35,828 bases of DNA from Bacteroidales bacterium (GTDB lineage Bacteria > Bacteroidota > Bacteroidia > Bacteroidales > WCHB1-69): the NCBI GenBank assembly GCA_017527945.1, contig JAFXPL010000110.1, positions 1-35,828 of the forward strand, given 5' to 3'. Below are positions 25,036 to 35,000 of the stretch, one piece after another (position 1 is the stretch's first letter; each line of letters starts with the position of its first letter). The notes under the pieces were generated by a model that searched no databases, had not been told where the DNA came from, and was given only the letters and a program-made list of their open reading frames with translations. A program made the position numbers and the translations under genes.

Positions 25036-25503
25036 TTACATGCGCATGTGCGCGAATGCCTTGTTGGCCTCGGCCATTCTATGGATTTCCTCTTTCTTCT
25101 TGAAAGCGGCGCCTTCACTCTTGTAGGCGGCCATGATTTCCTGGGCGAGCTTGTCGGCCATGGTCTTCTCGTGGCGCTTGCGTGCGAAGGCGATCAGGTT
25201 CTTCATACCTACGGACTGCTTTCTGCCCGGCTTGATCTCCTCAGGGACGGGGAGAGTGGTACCACCCACGCGGCGGCTCTTGACCTCCACGCTCGGGGTG
25301 ACGTTTTCGAGGGCTTTCTTCCACACTTCGAGACCGTTTTCCTTGGTCTTCTCGCTCACGATGTCGATGGCGTCGTAGAAGATTTCGAAAGCAAGGTTCT
25401 TTTTGCCTTTCAACATGATGTTATTGACGAATTTGGTTACCTGTTCGTCATTGAATTTCGGATCCGGAAGAATGATCCTTTTCTTTGCATGTGAATTTCT
25501 CAT
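25036..25503 (-). CDS. rpsG: 30S ribosomal protein S7
   Basis: A 155-residue protein: [75 protein letters not shown] and [26 protein letters not shown]7 nucleates assembly of the 30S head and can repress the str operon message. Second gene of rpsL-rpsG-fusA-rpsJ. Confidence 0.97.
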   Translation of the reverse strand: MRNSHAKKRIILPDPKFNDEQVTKFVNNIMLKGKKNLAFEIFYDAIDIVSEKTKENGLEVWKKALENVTPSVEVKSRRVGGTTLPVPEEIKPGRKQSVGMKNLIAFARKRHEKTMADKLAQEIMAAYKSEGAAFKKKEEIHRMAEANKAFAHMRM

Positions 25504-25579
25504 TGTATCTTCAATAATTTGGGTTATTTACTCTTGAATCGCCAATCGCGGCGTTCAATTTACATTTTTTCAGGGAATT

Positions 25580-25966
25580 TTATTTACCTGTGGCTTTTTT
25601 GGGACGTTTGGCGCCGTATTTGGAGCGTCCTTGCAGACGGCCGTCCACGCCGGCGGAGTCGAGCGCGCCGCGCACGATATGGTAACGCACGCCGGGCAGG
25701 TCTTTCACACGGCCGCCGCGCACCAGCACGATGCTGTGCTCCTGCAGGTTGTGGCCTTCACCGGGGATGTAGGCGTTCACCTCCTTACCGTTGGTCATTC
25801 TCACTCTGGCCACCTTACGCATGGCGGAGTTCGGTTTCTTCGGCGTGGTGGTATAGACCCTCAGGCACACCCCACGTCTCTGCGGACAAGCGTCCAAAGC
25901 CTTCGACTTACTTTGGGCAGTAAGTCTTTTTCTTCCCTTTCTTACTAATTGTTGAATGGTAGGCAT
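25580..25966 (-). CDS. rpsL: 30S ribosomal protein S12
   Basis: A 128-residue decoding-centre protein: [84 protein letters not shown]. Both lysines linked with streptomycin resistance when changed (in TPKKPNS and RVKDLPG) are the normal residues. First gene of the str operon, with a promoter at 26028-26035 and a leader of about 60 bp. Confidence 0.97.
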   Translation of the reverse strand: MPTIQQLVRKGRKRLTAQSKSKALDACPQRRGVCLRVYTTTPKKPNSAMRKVARVRMTNGKEVNAYIPGEGHNLQEHSIVLVRGGRVKDLPGVRYHIVRGALDSAGVDGRLQGRSKYGAKRPKKATGK

Positions 25967-26027
25967 AAATTCTTTTTCCTTTTAATTTTTTGATTTTTAG
26001 TTCTTTTGCTTTAAAATTTTGCGGCTG

Positions 26028-26035
26028 CAAAAATA
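26028..26035 (-). promoter_or_regulatory. -7 box of the str operon promoter
   Basis: Minus-strand TATTTTTG fits TAnnTTTG, 61 bp upstream of the rpsL ATG. A small inverted repeat, ATCAACA-AA-TGTTGAT, lies upstream at about 26076-26091 and may end the preceding PCMD gene transcript. Confidence 0.6.
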
Positions 26036-26097
26036 CATTTTTTTTCAACACAACGCATTGGGTTGAAATATTTTTATCAACAAATGTTGATTTTGGG

Positions 26098-27147
26098 CTA
26101 TCGACGCGCGGCGGAAAGTGCGGACGCGATGGATTGCGGCCCGACATGCAGGACATATTCCTTCTCCCCGTCGTCGTGCGCCACCACGATGCGGATCGTG
26201 TTGCCGGCGGGCTCGACGCGCACGGTGGCGTGGGGCGACTGCGCGGCAGCGGTCACCTGAGGGATGGGCTCACCGGGATTGCAGGCCAAGACATACTCAG
26301 TGCGGTCGGGGTCGAAGCCGGGCAGCGGCTTGCCGTCAATATATATATAGGACAGCCGTTTGTTGTAGATCATCTCGATGTCGTCGATGATGAGCTTGTC
26401 GCCGTTGCTGCCGCCCTTGGCCAGCTTGTTGGTGGAGAAGCAGGCGAGGATGTAGGACGGAGTGCGCGTTGTGGAAGCCACCACGTGGTTCTGCTCGTCG
26501 TAATAGGTGAACTTATACTTGTACTGGTGCCACTTGCCGTCGCCGCGGTCCTTGATGTCACAGAAGGCGTTGCCGACCTTGCCCTTCTGCGCGGTGGCGG
26601 CGGTGTGGGTGGAGATGTCCTTGTAAACCACATTTCCGTGCAGGTGGAACTTGGCAACGGCCACGTTTCCAGGCTTCTTCATCTCGAACTTGCACCAGAA
26701 ATAGACCGAGTCGGGGCGGCCGGTGAACTTCATGGCGGCACCGTGCCCGCACTTGTTTTCCTTGTCGGTGTAGGTGCAGTTGTCCGTGCTCTTGTTGTCG
26801 GGGGAGGCGAACTGCATCTGTCCGGTGGTGAGCACCCCGTTGACGAGGTTGCCGGCGAGGGTGGTCGCATGGATCTCGCAGCCGTAGCCCGTGTGGCCGG
26901 CGACGCGATTGCTGCGGTTCTTGGTCATCGGACCGCACCCCCACGAGTAGATACCCGAAAGTTTGCAGTCGCCATCGCCGTAGGAGTGCCAACTCTTGGG
27001 CACGCCGTTGTCCTTGCCAGTGGTCGTCCACTGCTCAAAGCTGCGGTTCTGGAGCTGGGTCTGCGCACTCAGGCCGTTGATAATTGTACATTGAAAACTG
27101 AAAATGACGGCCGTCAACACGACCTTTATGGCGATCTGTTTTCTCAT
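26098..27147 (-). CDS. Exported PCMD-like protein (putative carbohydrate-metabolism domain)
   Basis: A 349-residue exported protein. Signal peptide (RKQIAIKVVLTAVIFSF...LSAQ), then LQNRSFEQWTTTGKDNGVPKSWHSYGDGD, the usual opening of PCMD beta-sandwich proteins. Residues about 30-240 contain KFTGRPDSVYFWCKFEMKK and NGDKLIIDDIEMIYNKRLSYIYIDGKPLPGFDPDRTEY. The end is an Ig-like part (PQVTAAAQSPHATVRVEPAGNTIRIVVAHDDGEKEYVLHV). The family is associated with polysaccharide or surface binding; no enzyme activity is shown. It lies 73 bp after the esterase gene, probably in the same transcript. Confidence 0.75.
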   Translation of the reverse strand: MRKQIAIKVVLTAVIFSFQCTIINGLSAQTQLQNRSFEQWTTTGKDNGVPKSWHSYGDGDCKLSGIYSWGCGPMTKNRSNRVAGHTGYGCEIHATTLAGNLVNGVLTTGQMQFASPDNKSTDNCTYTDKENKCGHGAAMKFTGRPDSVYFWCKFEMKKPGNVAVAKFHLHGNVVYKDISTHTAATAQKGKVGNAFCDIKDRGDGKWHQYKYKFTYYDEQNHVVASTTRTPSYILACFSTNKLAKGGSNGDKLIIDDIEMIYNKRLSYIYIDGKPLPGFDPDRTEYVLACNPGEPIPQVTAAAQSPHATVRVEPAGNTIRIVVAHDDGEKEYVLHVGPQSIASALSAARR

Positions 27148-27220
27148 ATCTTCGCGATTTTTATACGGGGTTGGACTGTTGTTTCGAGTGTTGGATTAAA
27201 ACGGGGTCGGGGCCATTTGC

Positions 27221-28363
27221 TTAGTTCCAGAACAGCGTTTGGACGAATTCGGTGAAATAGACGCGCCAGTTGCGCCAGGTGTGGCCGCCCCGGGTGTTGT
27301 ACATGGTGTAGAGGTTGTGGTTGCGCTGCATCCGCTTGCGGAACTTGTTGATGCGGTGGTGGAAGAGGTCGCCGGTGCCGCCGCCGATCCAATATTTGGC
27401 GTAGGCGGTGCGGGGGAGTTGCTTGCGGCCCACCACGGGGGAGAACATGCCGACGGCGGAGAAGGTGCTGTCGTACATGTTGGCGAGGTTGGCGGCCTGC
27501 TTAGCGCCGGCGGAGAGCCCTGCCACAGCCCGGCTGCCAGGCTTCGAGGAGAGTCGGTAGAGGCCGTTCAGGTGGGCGTCCATACCCGGGAAGCACAGTT
27601 CGAACTCGCGGTCATTCCATGTGGGATAGAGCATGATGTTCTTGACGATTCCGATGTTCTCCTTCTGGGAGATCAGGCACTCGGGGTTGGCGTCGGGCAT
27701 CACGAGGACCATCGGCTTGGCCTTGCCCTCGGCGATGAGGTTGTCGAGCACCTGCGCCGCGCGCCCGCGGTCGTTCCAGGCGGTCTCGTTGCCGTTGAGG
27801 CCGTGGAGCAGGTAGAGGGCCGGATAGGTCTCCTGCCCCGTGAAATATTGCGGGGGGAGATAGACCAGGATGCGGCGCACCTTCTTGTCCGCGCCGCAGC
27901 GGAACTCCACAGTATCAACCCGCCCGCGCAGGGGGTCGCTCACGCAGAGGTCGGCCTTGCGCGCCCCGCCCATGATAAAGACGCTCATCTTCTCACGGCG
28001 CACACGTATGGAGTCGGGATTGGTGGGGTCCGGAAAACGGTGTCCGTTCTTCTCGAACTGGTAGGTGTAGATCTCCGACGGGAGCGGCGGCGTGGTGTAG
28101 GTCCACCAGCCTGCGGTGTCCTTCCTCAGTTTCACGGAATGGTAGTTCTCGCGCCGGATGTCGAAGGTCTCGCGGCGAAGCCGACAGTCGCAGTAGAGCT
28201 TCACGGACTGCGCCGCCGTGTCGCGGTAGCGGAACTCCACGGAGCCGTCGTCATGCTTCAACAACACAGACTCTGGATGGTCTTGTGCCCATGCACCATG
28301 GAAAAACAATCCCGAAAATATAAAAGAGAGTACTACCCCTATCCTATTGAACTTCGAATTCAT
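27221..28363 (-). CDS. Exported CE1-like esterase with N-terminal E-set domain
   Basis: A 380-residue alpha/beta-hydrolase (ATG at 28363; the longer frame begins with a non-ATG codon). Signal peptide MNSKFNRIGVVLSFIFSGLFFHGAWAQ. Residues about 30-120 form a CBM48/E-set-like domain (VEFRYRDTAAQSVKLYCDC, TAGWWTYTTPPLPSEIYTYQFEKNG). The esterase domain has RRILVYLPPQYF, PALYLLHGLNGNETAWNDRG, PMVLVMPDAN, the nucleophile motif AGLSAGAKQAAN (GLSAG, about residue 280), and the catalytic His in GGHTWRNWR. This is the layout of secreted feruloyl/acetyl-xylan-type or enterochelin-like esterases. Its likely task is removal of ester groups from plant or host glycans. It precedes the PCMD gene. Confidence 0.88.
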   Translation of the reverse strand: MNSKFNRIGVVLSFIFSGLFFHGAWAQDHPESVLLKHDDGSVEFRYRDTAAQSVKLYCDCRLRRETFDIRRENYHSVKLRKDTAGWWTYTTPPLPSEIYTYQFEKNGHRFPDPTNPDSIRVRREKMSVFIMGGARKADLCVSDPLRGRVDTVEFRCGADKKVRRILVYLPPQYFTGQETYPALYLLHGLNGNETAWNDRGRAAQVLDNLIAEGKAKPMVLVMPDANPECLISQKENIGIVKNIMLYPTWNDREFELCFPGMDAHLNGLYRLSSKPGSRAVAGLSAGAKQAANLANMYDSTFSAVGMFSPVVGRKQLPRTAYAKYWIGGGTGDLFHHRINKFRKRMQRNHNLYTMYNTRGGHTWRNWRVYFTEFVQTLFWN

Positions 28364-28514
28364 AACCAATTTTTCATTCTGTATTTCTCACCCTTGATCG
28401 GATATTTCCACTAATTTTAGATAGAATGCACGTCTGCCATGCAAAAACGTTCACCCTCATCGGTTCATAATCACAACATAATCAGTCACTTAACACATTC
28501 CAATCAATAGCCTG

Positions 28515-28522
28515 CAAAAATA
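28515..28522 (-). promoter_or_regulatory. -7 box of the esterase/PCMD unit
   Basis: Minus-strand TATTTTTG fits TAnnTTTG, giving a leader of about 145 nt before the ATG at 28363. The heptamer arrays start 31 bp upstream of it. Confidence 0.6.
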
Positions 28523-28552
28523 CAAAATTATCCAATCCGATGGACAAAAGGG

Positions 28553-28685
28553 AAGTTCAAGGTTCAAAGTTCAAAGTTCAAAGTTCAAGGTTCAAGGTTC
28601 AAAGTTCTAAGCTCAAAGTTCAAAGCCAAAAGCCAAAAGCCAAAAGCCAAAAGCCAAAAGCCAAAAGCCAAAAGCCAAAAGCCGG
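28553..28685. repeat. Long heptanucleotide array, AAGTTCA units changing to AAGCCAA units
   Basis: At least 18 contiguous 7-bp units in one unbroken register. Ten are of AAGTTCA type (with AGGTTCA, AAGTTCT and AAGCTCA variants, 28553-28622), followed without phase change by eight AAGCCAA units (28623-28678) and a decayed AAGCCGG. It lies just upstream of the esterase promoter. Confidence 0.9.
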
Positions 28686-28698
28686 AAACCTTCTTTTT

Positions 28699-28726
28699 AA
28701 TTGAAAATTGAGAATTGAAAATTGAA
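28699..28726. repeat. Heptanucleotide array AATTGAA/AATTGAG
   Basis: Four 7-bp units: AATTGAA, AATTGAG, AATTGAA, AATTGAA. The same units occur in the array at 35271-35347 that encodes part of the giant surface protein. Confidence 0.8.
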
Positions 28727-28960
28727 ACCTGAAAAAACTCAAGTTTCGTATGTCAAAAAAAAGTAGAAAAACCGGTGTGCGACAAATGTTCCGGCCATAG
28801 CGGGCGGCGGCGGCCGGGGTACCGCCGGCACGATGTACCGTAGCCGGAAATATTGTGCGGACGCGAGTCTCGGCATCAAGAATGACAACACCTTTGCAAG
28901 AAAAGGCTTTTTTCTGAGGTACATATCGTTGGAAAACAAACAAGCGAAACTTGAGTCAAT
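28727..28960. other. Gene-free spacer
   Basis: No supported gene. Short ORFs lack any family pattern. A GC-rich patch with GGCGGCGGCGGCCGGGGTACCGCCGG-type symmetry lies at about 28800-28830. Confidence 0.5.
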
Positions 28961-28994
28961 TAAAAAAGAGAGGACCCGTACGGATCCCCTCTTT
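28961..28994 (-). terminator. Terminator of the giant surface-protein gene
   Basis: AAAGAGAGG (28965-28973) pairs with CCCCTCTTT (28986-28994) with one mismatch, extended by the inner palindrome CCGTACGG. On the minus strand the stem is followed by TTTTTTAATT. The tandem arrays 28995-29097 thus belong to the 3' untranslated part of the message. Confidence 0.85.
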
Positions 28995-29097
28995 AGTTTC
29001 AAGTTTCAAGTTTCAAGTTCAACCCACTAATCTCACTAATCTCACTAATCTCACTAATCTCACTAATCTCACTAAACTTACTAAACTTACTAATCCT
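28995..29097. repeat. Heptamer plus nonamer arrays in the 3' UTR of the giant gene
   Basis: Four 7-bp units (AGTTTCA x3, AGTTCAA; 28995-29022) are followed by eight 9-bp units: ACTAATCTC x5 (29026-29070), ACTAAACTT x2, ACTAATCCT (to 29097). The array ends one base before the stop codon complement of the giant gene (29099-29101). On the minus strand the 9-mers read GTGAGATTA and GTAAGTTTA, closely related to the GGAGATTA and GGGAGTTTA units of the array at 35691-35828. Confidence 0.9.
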
Positions 29098-29098
29098 C

Positions 29099-32000
29099 CT
29101 ATTCCTGGACATGCTTGCGAATGCAGCGCACACTCATGCGGTCGTGCTTGTCGGCCGGAGCGGTGAGGAGGTCGCCGCAGTAGTAGTTGATTTCGCCGGC
29201 CGTGGCCATGGAGGAGTGCGGCTGAGCATCGGAGGTCCAGAAGTGGTAGTTGGTCTTCAGGTCCTCGAAACGGCCGAAAGCGCTGTTGTACAGACCGGCA
29301 CCGCGGGCATTGAAGCCCAAGTTCGGCTCCACGCCTTCGCTGCCGCTCAGCCAATAGTTGGTGCTCATATCCTTAAGACGCTTCACGTCGCCGGCGGTGG
29401 CATTCAGGATGTTGTAGTCCTCCGCGCTGCCCACCGACCAACCGGCAGGACAGATGCCCTGCACGTACGGCGTGCCGTTGTCGGCGGTCTGCGGCGTGGG
29501 CTCCGCGTCCTCCGCCACGTTCATGGCCTCATACCAAGTGTAGAGCAGTCCGAAAGCGTCTTTATTGGCCATTTCATTCTTGTACGGAACCGCCTCGCCG
29601 GCCGCTACCTGCAGGTTCTCGGTGAACCAGCACTGCGAACCGATGCGCTTGTAGGCGTAGTCGTGACCACCCAAGGAGATGGTGCCGTCGCACGGCGCAA
29701 ACTGCACCGTCACGGTCTGCTCGCAGGAGGTCATCGCGTTGCCGCAGTCGTCGTAGAGGGTCCACGTGACCGTGTGCGTACCCTCTGCCATCGGGTTGAG
29801 GGTAGCGAGGTTATGGGCGACCGTGGCATGTCCATCCGTGATCAAGGCATGGCTTACGGTGCCGAGCTGGCTCTCCGCCACCGTCACTTCGTCCGATCCT
29901 TCCGTCAGGGTGATGACGACCGGCGCAGGACAATTGAAGTCCGTGACTGCGGTCACCGTGAGAGTGCCGTGGACGGTGGTCACCGTGTAGTCATCCGTGA
30001 CATCTTCGCCGGAGCGCGTCACCTGGTAAGAGGCGACCGTGTTGGTCGTGCTACCCACGCAGGTCTGCTCGCCGGAGAGCGTCACCGTCAGCACATCGCC
30101 CTCGACCAGGCCTTCGGAGGTGTAGCTTCCGGTCAGCGGAGTGCCATCATACACCTTGGTAGGATTGGTGGCCGTAATGGTGAGCTGTCGCGCAGTGATG
30201 CTAAGGGTGATGTTGAAGGTCGGTGCGTAGCTGGCGAGGGTCTTCGTCAGTTCGCCGGAGGAGTGCTTGATGGAGAAACCGCTCTTGACGGAGGCTTTCT
30301 CCACCATCATGCGGAACATGTTGCCTTCGGAGATCGGATATTGACCCACCTCGAAGTCGTTGGTGGTAATAGTACCGCCGACGAGCTGGTCGGTGGAGGC
30401 GAGACCGTTCACGATCAGTTGGTCGTAGGAGACCGTCAGCGGGGTGCCGTCGTAAGGTTTCGTGGCGTTCGCGGGCGCGATGGTGAAGGTAATCGGGCGT
30501 TTGGAAATGACCAAATTGCCGGACTGCTGGTTCACCGTGAACTGGCTCGTGACATTGTTGCCGTACGCGTCAGTCACCACGGCGGTGCCGGAAATGGCGT
30601 TCGGGTAGGTTCCTGCGAAGGTCTCTGTCACGGAGGCGCTGAGGCCCGTCACAGTGTAGGTGTTGCCCTCCACGGTGAAGGTGTGGGTCACAAACTCGTT
30701 GAGGGTGTGCGGCAGACCGTCGTAGGTGACGGGGCTGTCGGTGTTGGAGTTGGAGGTCATCGTCACCTGGTACTTTTCGGTGCGGTCGGTCACGGTAAGG
30801 GTGCCGAATGCGGTGGTGATGGAGTAGTTCGCAGCGAGGGTACCATCATTGAGAGTGTAGGTGAAGGTGTTCTGGCTGCTGCCGGGCAGGAGTTGCTGTC
30901 CGGTGAAGGAGTAAGTCGCGCCCTCGCCGTTGGCCCAACCAGGATCGGAGACAGTCACGTTGTGGTTGGTGAGGTAGCTGCCGTTATACTCTCTGATGGC
31001 ATCAACAGAAGTCAACGTCACGTCGCGTTTTGTGATGCTGAACGTACCGGGCTGAACCGTCACCGTGTAGTTCGGGTTCGACGCAGCTGCAGCCGTCACC
31101 GTGATGGCATACTCGCCCACGTTCTGACCCTCAGCGCGGCTCAGACTGTACACCGGGGCGACACCGCTTGTCGGAACGCCCGTCACCGTGGCCGTCAAAG
31201 CGGGATCGGTGGTCGCGTCGTTGTCATAGACCTTCGTCTTGTTGTCGGCCGCGATCGTGATGGCTTTCGGCGTGATGCTGAACGTGCCGGGCTGAACCGT
31301 CACCGTGTAGTTCGGGTTCGAGGCAGTTTCCGCCGTCACCGTGATCGCGTACTCGCCCACGTCCTGACCCTCAGCGCGGCTCAGGCTGTACACCGGGGCG
31401 ACACCGCTTGTCGGAACGCCCGTCACCGTGGCCGTCAAAGCGGGATCGGTGGAAGGATTGTTGTCATAGACCTTCGTCTTGTCGTCGGCCTTGATCGTGA
31501 TGGCCGCTTTCTCGATCTCAATGTAGCCGTCCGCCGCGATGGCGAAGGACACGGTGAAGTTGCTGTTGTGGTTCTCGAACTTGGCTGGGGTGAGGCCCAT
31601 GTCGGTCGTGCCGACGTCGGTGCGTTTCGCGCTGGCCGTCTCCCCGCTCTTCAGGCCGAAGTCGGGCGTGTCGCCGCTCACCTTGTAGAGCGCGCTGGTG
31701 GCCGTGGCGGTGTAACCCGTCACCTCATGCTCGGCGGCGTCATAGGTCTTGGTGTCGTTGTTGCCGGTGATGTTCACCGTCACCGCCAGCGGGTCCACCA
31801 CCACCTTCACCTTCTCCGACACATCGGCGCAGCCTTCCGTGCTGGCGGCCGTCACCGTCACCTCGTAGGTGCCGGCGGCCGGGGGGGTGCCGGTGCCGCG
31901 CAGAGTCAGCACACCGTCCTCGGTGGCCGTGGTCATCCATGCGGGCTGGCTGGTCAGGGAAACCGTGGCGTTCGCGTATTCGATGTGCACGTCTTCCATG

Positions 32001-35000
32001 CTCGCGCCGTAGGTAATGGTCTGAGTGGCTTTGTCGATGGTGAGCGTGGGCTGAGGTTTCACCGTGATGGTGCCCGTGATCGAATCCTTGCTGCAGCCGT
32101 AGGTGTCGGAGGCCGTCACCGTGTAGCGGCCGCCCGCCGTGGGCGTGCCCGAAAGGGTGTAGGGTGCCGTCTCGCTGGCCGAGAGTCCAGCAGGCAAGTT
32201 CTTGAAGGCGATCGTGCCGCCGGTGGCGAACTTCACATTCGTGATGGCCGTGCCCGCGCACACGCTCTGCGTGGTGTCGCCCGTGATAGCGATGGTCACG
32301 TTCTGTACCGGGTTGACGGTGATCTTGCCCGTCAGCGTCTTCGTGTTGCCTTCGCAGAGGTCGCCGTTCCCGTCCGTCTGGTCGGAGACCGCCGTGATGG
32401 TATAGTTGTAGGTATGGGGCAGCGTCTCCGTGAGATTTGCAGGCGTACCGGAGATGGTCGCCACGCCGTCAGCAGCGGACATGTTCACGCCGTTAGGGAG
32501 TCCGGTCACGGAGACCGTGGCATTGTCGTAGTTCAGCGTCACCTCCTTGATGGCGTTGTCGAGACAGACCTTCTGGTCGCCCACAGTTGCCTCGTTCTCC
32601 ATTGAGAGCGAGGGGTTGGGGCGGACGGTGATGGTGAATTCGCACTTTTGCACTACAGCGCCAGGACAATTGTTGGTTGCTGTGTATGTGATCGTGTGTT
32701 CATTGGCATCAAAAGTGGTGGTATTGGTAGAGGGTGACCGTTTGACATAGCGACCATATTGGGCTGTTGGAATGTTCGCCTCAGTGTTCAGCGTAGGTGC
32801 AGTGAAGTGAGTGCCGGCGACAAACGTCGCAATGTTAGAACCAGGGTCAGGGCATAGCACCGTGTCGTTAGGGCAGTTCTTCCACCGCAGTTCTGCGGGC
32901 GAGAAAAGCGACACCGTGGTATTGGCAGAGCAGCCGTTCGCGTCCTGCACGTTCACGGTGTAGGTGCCCGAGACCGTCTCCCAGGCCGGGTGGGCCGGGT
33001 CGGCGTAGCCGGGTTCCGTATTCTCGGGGAGGCGCAGGCCTGTGAACTTGCCCGTGGTGTTCGTGCCGTCTATGCCCGCCACCGAGTAGGTGTAGGGCTC
33101 CGTGCCGCCGGAGGCCGCCACCTTTAATTCGCCGTCCGCGCCGCCGAAGCAGGTCACGTTACGGTGCGCGCTCGCGGTCTCGGCGAGCGTGAGCTTGATG
33201 ACGCGCACGTTCGCGGACTGGGATGCGGAACATACATTATCATTATATGTAATCGTATAGGGTATCGTGGATGTTCCGGTTACGCTCGGCACGCTGAAGT
33301 TGGCGGTGGCCGTCTGCGTGGCGGCTGCCGTGGTGGTGCCGGTCTGCGTAGTTCCGTTGAAGCTCCAGGTGAGGTGGTTGCCAGCCGTGGCGTTGGTTAC
33401 CGTGGCGGTAAGGGCCAGCGGCGTGGTCTGCTCGGCGCACACCTTGGCGGCCTGAGCCTGGATGTTGACGGCGGGGCGGACGGTGACCGTGAAGGTCCGC
33501 GGATCGCCAGTGAGCGTGTTGCCCAAGACCGAGTAGCTCGGGGTCACCGTGAAGGTCACCACCTGCACCGTGCCGGTGGTGTTGACGAGCGTGCCCGTGA
33601 GCTTGTTTGTGCCCGTGACCGTGCCATTTGCCTCTATGCCGGTGACCTCCGTGGTTTTGTTGCGCGACCAGCTGTAGGACATGTTGGTCGGGTAGTATGA
33701 CGGCGCGGTGAAGGCAACCTGCAGGTTGGAGTCGCTGCAGAGGGTTTGGTCCGCCACGGGGTTCATCTCCACCTTGCCGGGCTTCACCGTGATGGTGAAG
33801 GGCTTGGAGGGTCCCGTGCAGGTGGTGCCGCCCTGCGTGTAGCTCGGAGTGACGGTGACGGTGGCCACCAGATCTGTGACACCTTCGTTTTGAGCCGTGA
33901 AACTTAATGAATTGGTTGTTCCGTTAGCCGCTAAACCTATGCTCGTATTGTCGTTGGTCCAGCTGAAGCTCACGCCATCGGGACTGCCCGAGAAGGAGAC
34001 GGACACAGGGTCGCCTGCGTTCACCTCTATATCGTCGACGGCGTTCATCTTCACGGCGGGGAGGACGGTGAAACTAACTTCGCCAGCATTAGTAGCAGTC
34101 CACGAAGGACAAGACACTTGTGAAGATACCAAACCTTGCAAATATGATTGAAAATTATCTATAACTGTGAGTTTTGCTGTATGATCCCCCGCTGGAAGAT
34201 TGTTCTTGGTAAAACTGGCAGACTCGCTGGCTGCCACTGAGCTGTTGTCGAGTGTCCATCTATAAGACAAAGATCCAATCTCACTCGATGCGGAACCACT
34301 AAACGTTACCGTACCTCCATGACAAACAGGATCTGGATTCGCAAGAGGAGTCACGGTGAGTTTGGTTGTATCAATATAAAACCAAATACGTACTATACCT
34401 GACGCACCTTTTCCACCTCTTGCCGATTGAGAAGTAATACGAGCACCGCTACCTCCTGCTCCATATTCAGTACCAGAAGCATCGGTACCATGATGCCAAC
34501 CGTCTGCGCTTCCCAAACCGCTGGCTCCAGTTCCACCCTTTAACCATGCACCTCCTATCGGATTGCCCGTTGCCCCACCACCGCCAGCACCTCCTTCCGG
34601 AGCTACGGCTGTATAACCCGTGTGCTTTCGTTGAAAGGGCCAAATGCCTGTCGTGTACTGGTATGTTTGATAGGTGCCACTTCCTCCTGGATATCCATCA
34701 TGATTTCCTCCAGCTGCACCGCCACCGGCGCCACTACCTGTTCTATCATCTGCCCCTTTATTTCCATCATCATGTTGAAAACCAGCACCGCCGTCTCCGC
34801 CACTATACTTGTAAGCACCAACTCCGCCGGTCGTTGAACCTCCTTCCCCTCCTGAATGAGTGTTACTTCCGATGCCACCATTCCAATCTCCAGCCTTACC
34901 GCCTAAAGCTTTACAAATCGCGGTACCATTCATTTCCACCTTTGAATCTCCACCATTTTTTTCAGAATCACTCGTTCCAGAATCTTCGAATTTTCCTCCA

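Noticed and set aside
28553..28726. Possible CRISPR array
   Set aside because: Units are 7 bp and contiguous, with no spacers; no cas genes are present in the window.
29111..32605. A 1164-codon open frame on the plus strand opposite the giant surface-protein gene
   Set aside because: It is the mirror of a GC-rich repetitive coding sequence. The translation is rich in Arg, Gly, His and Val with no domain pattern and no signal peptide.
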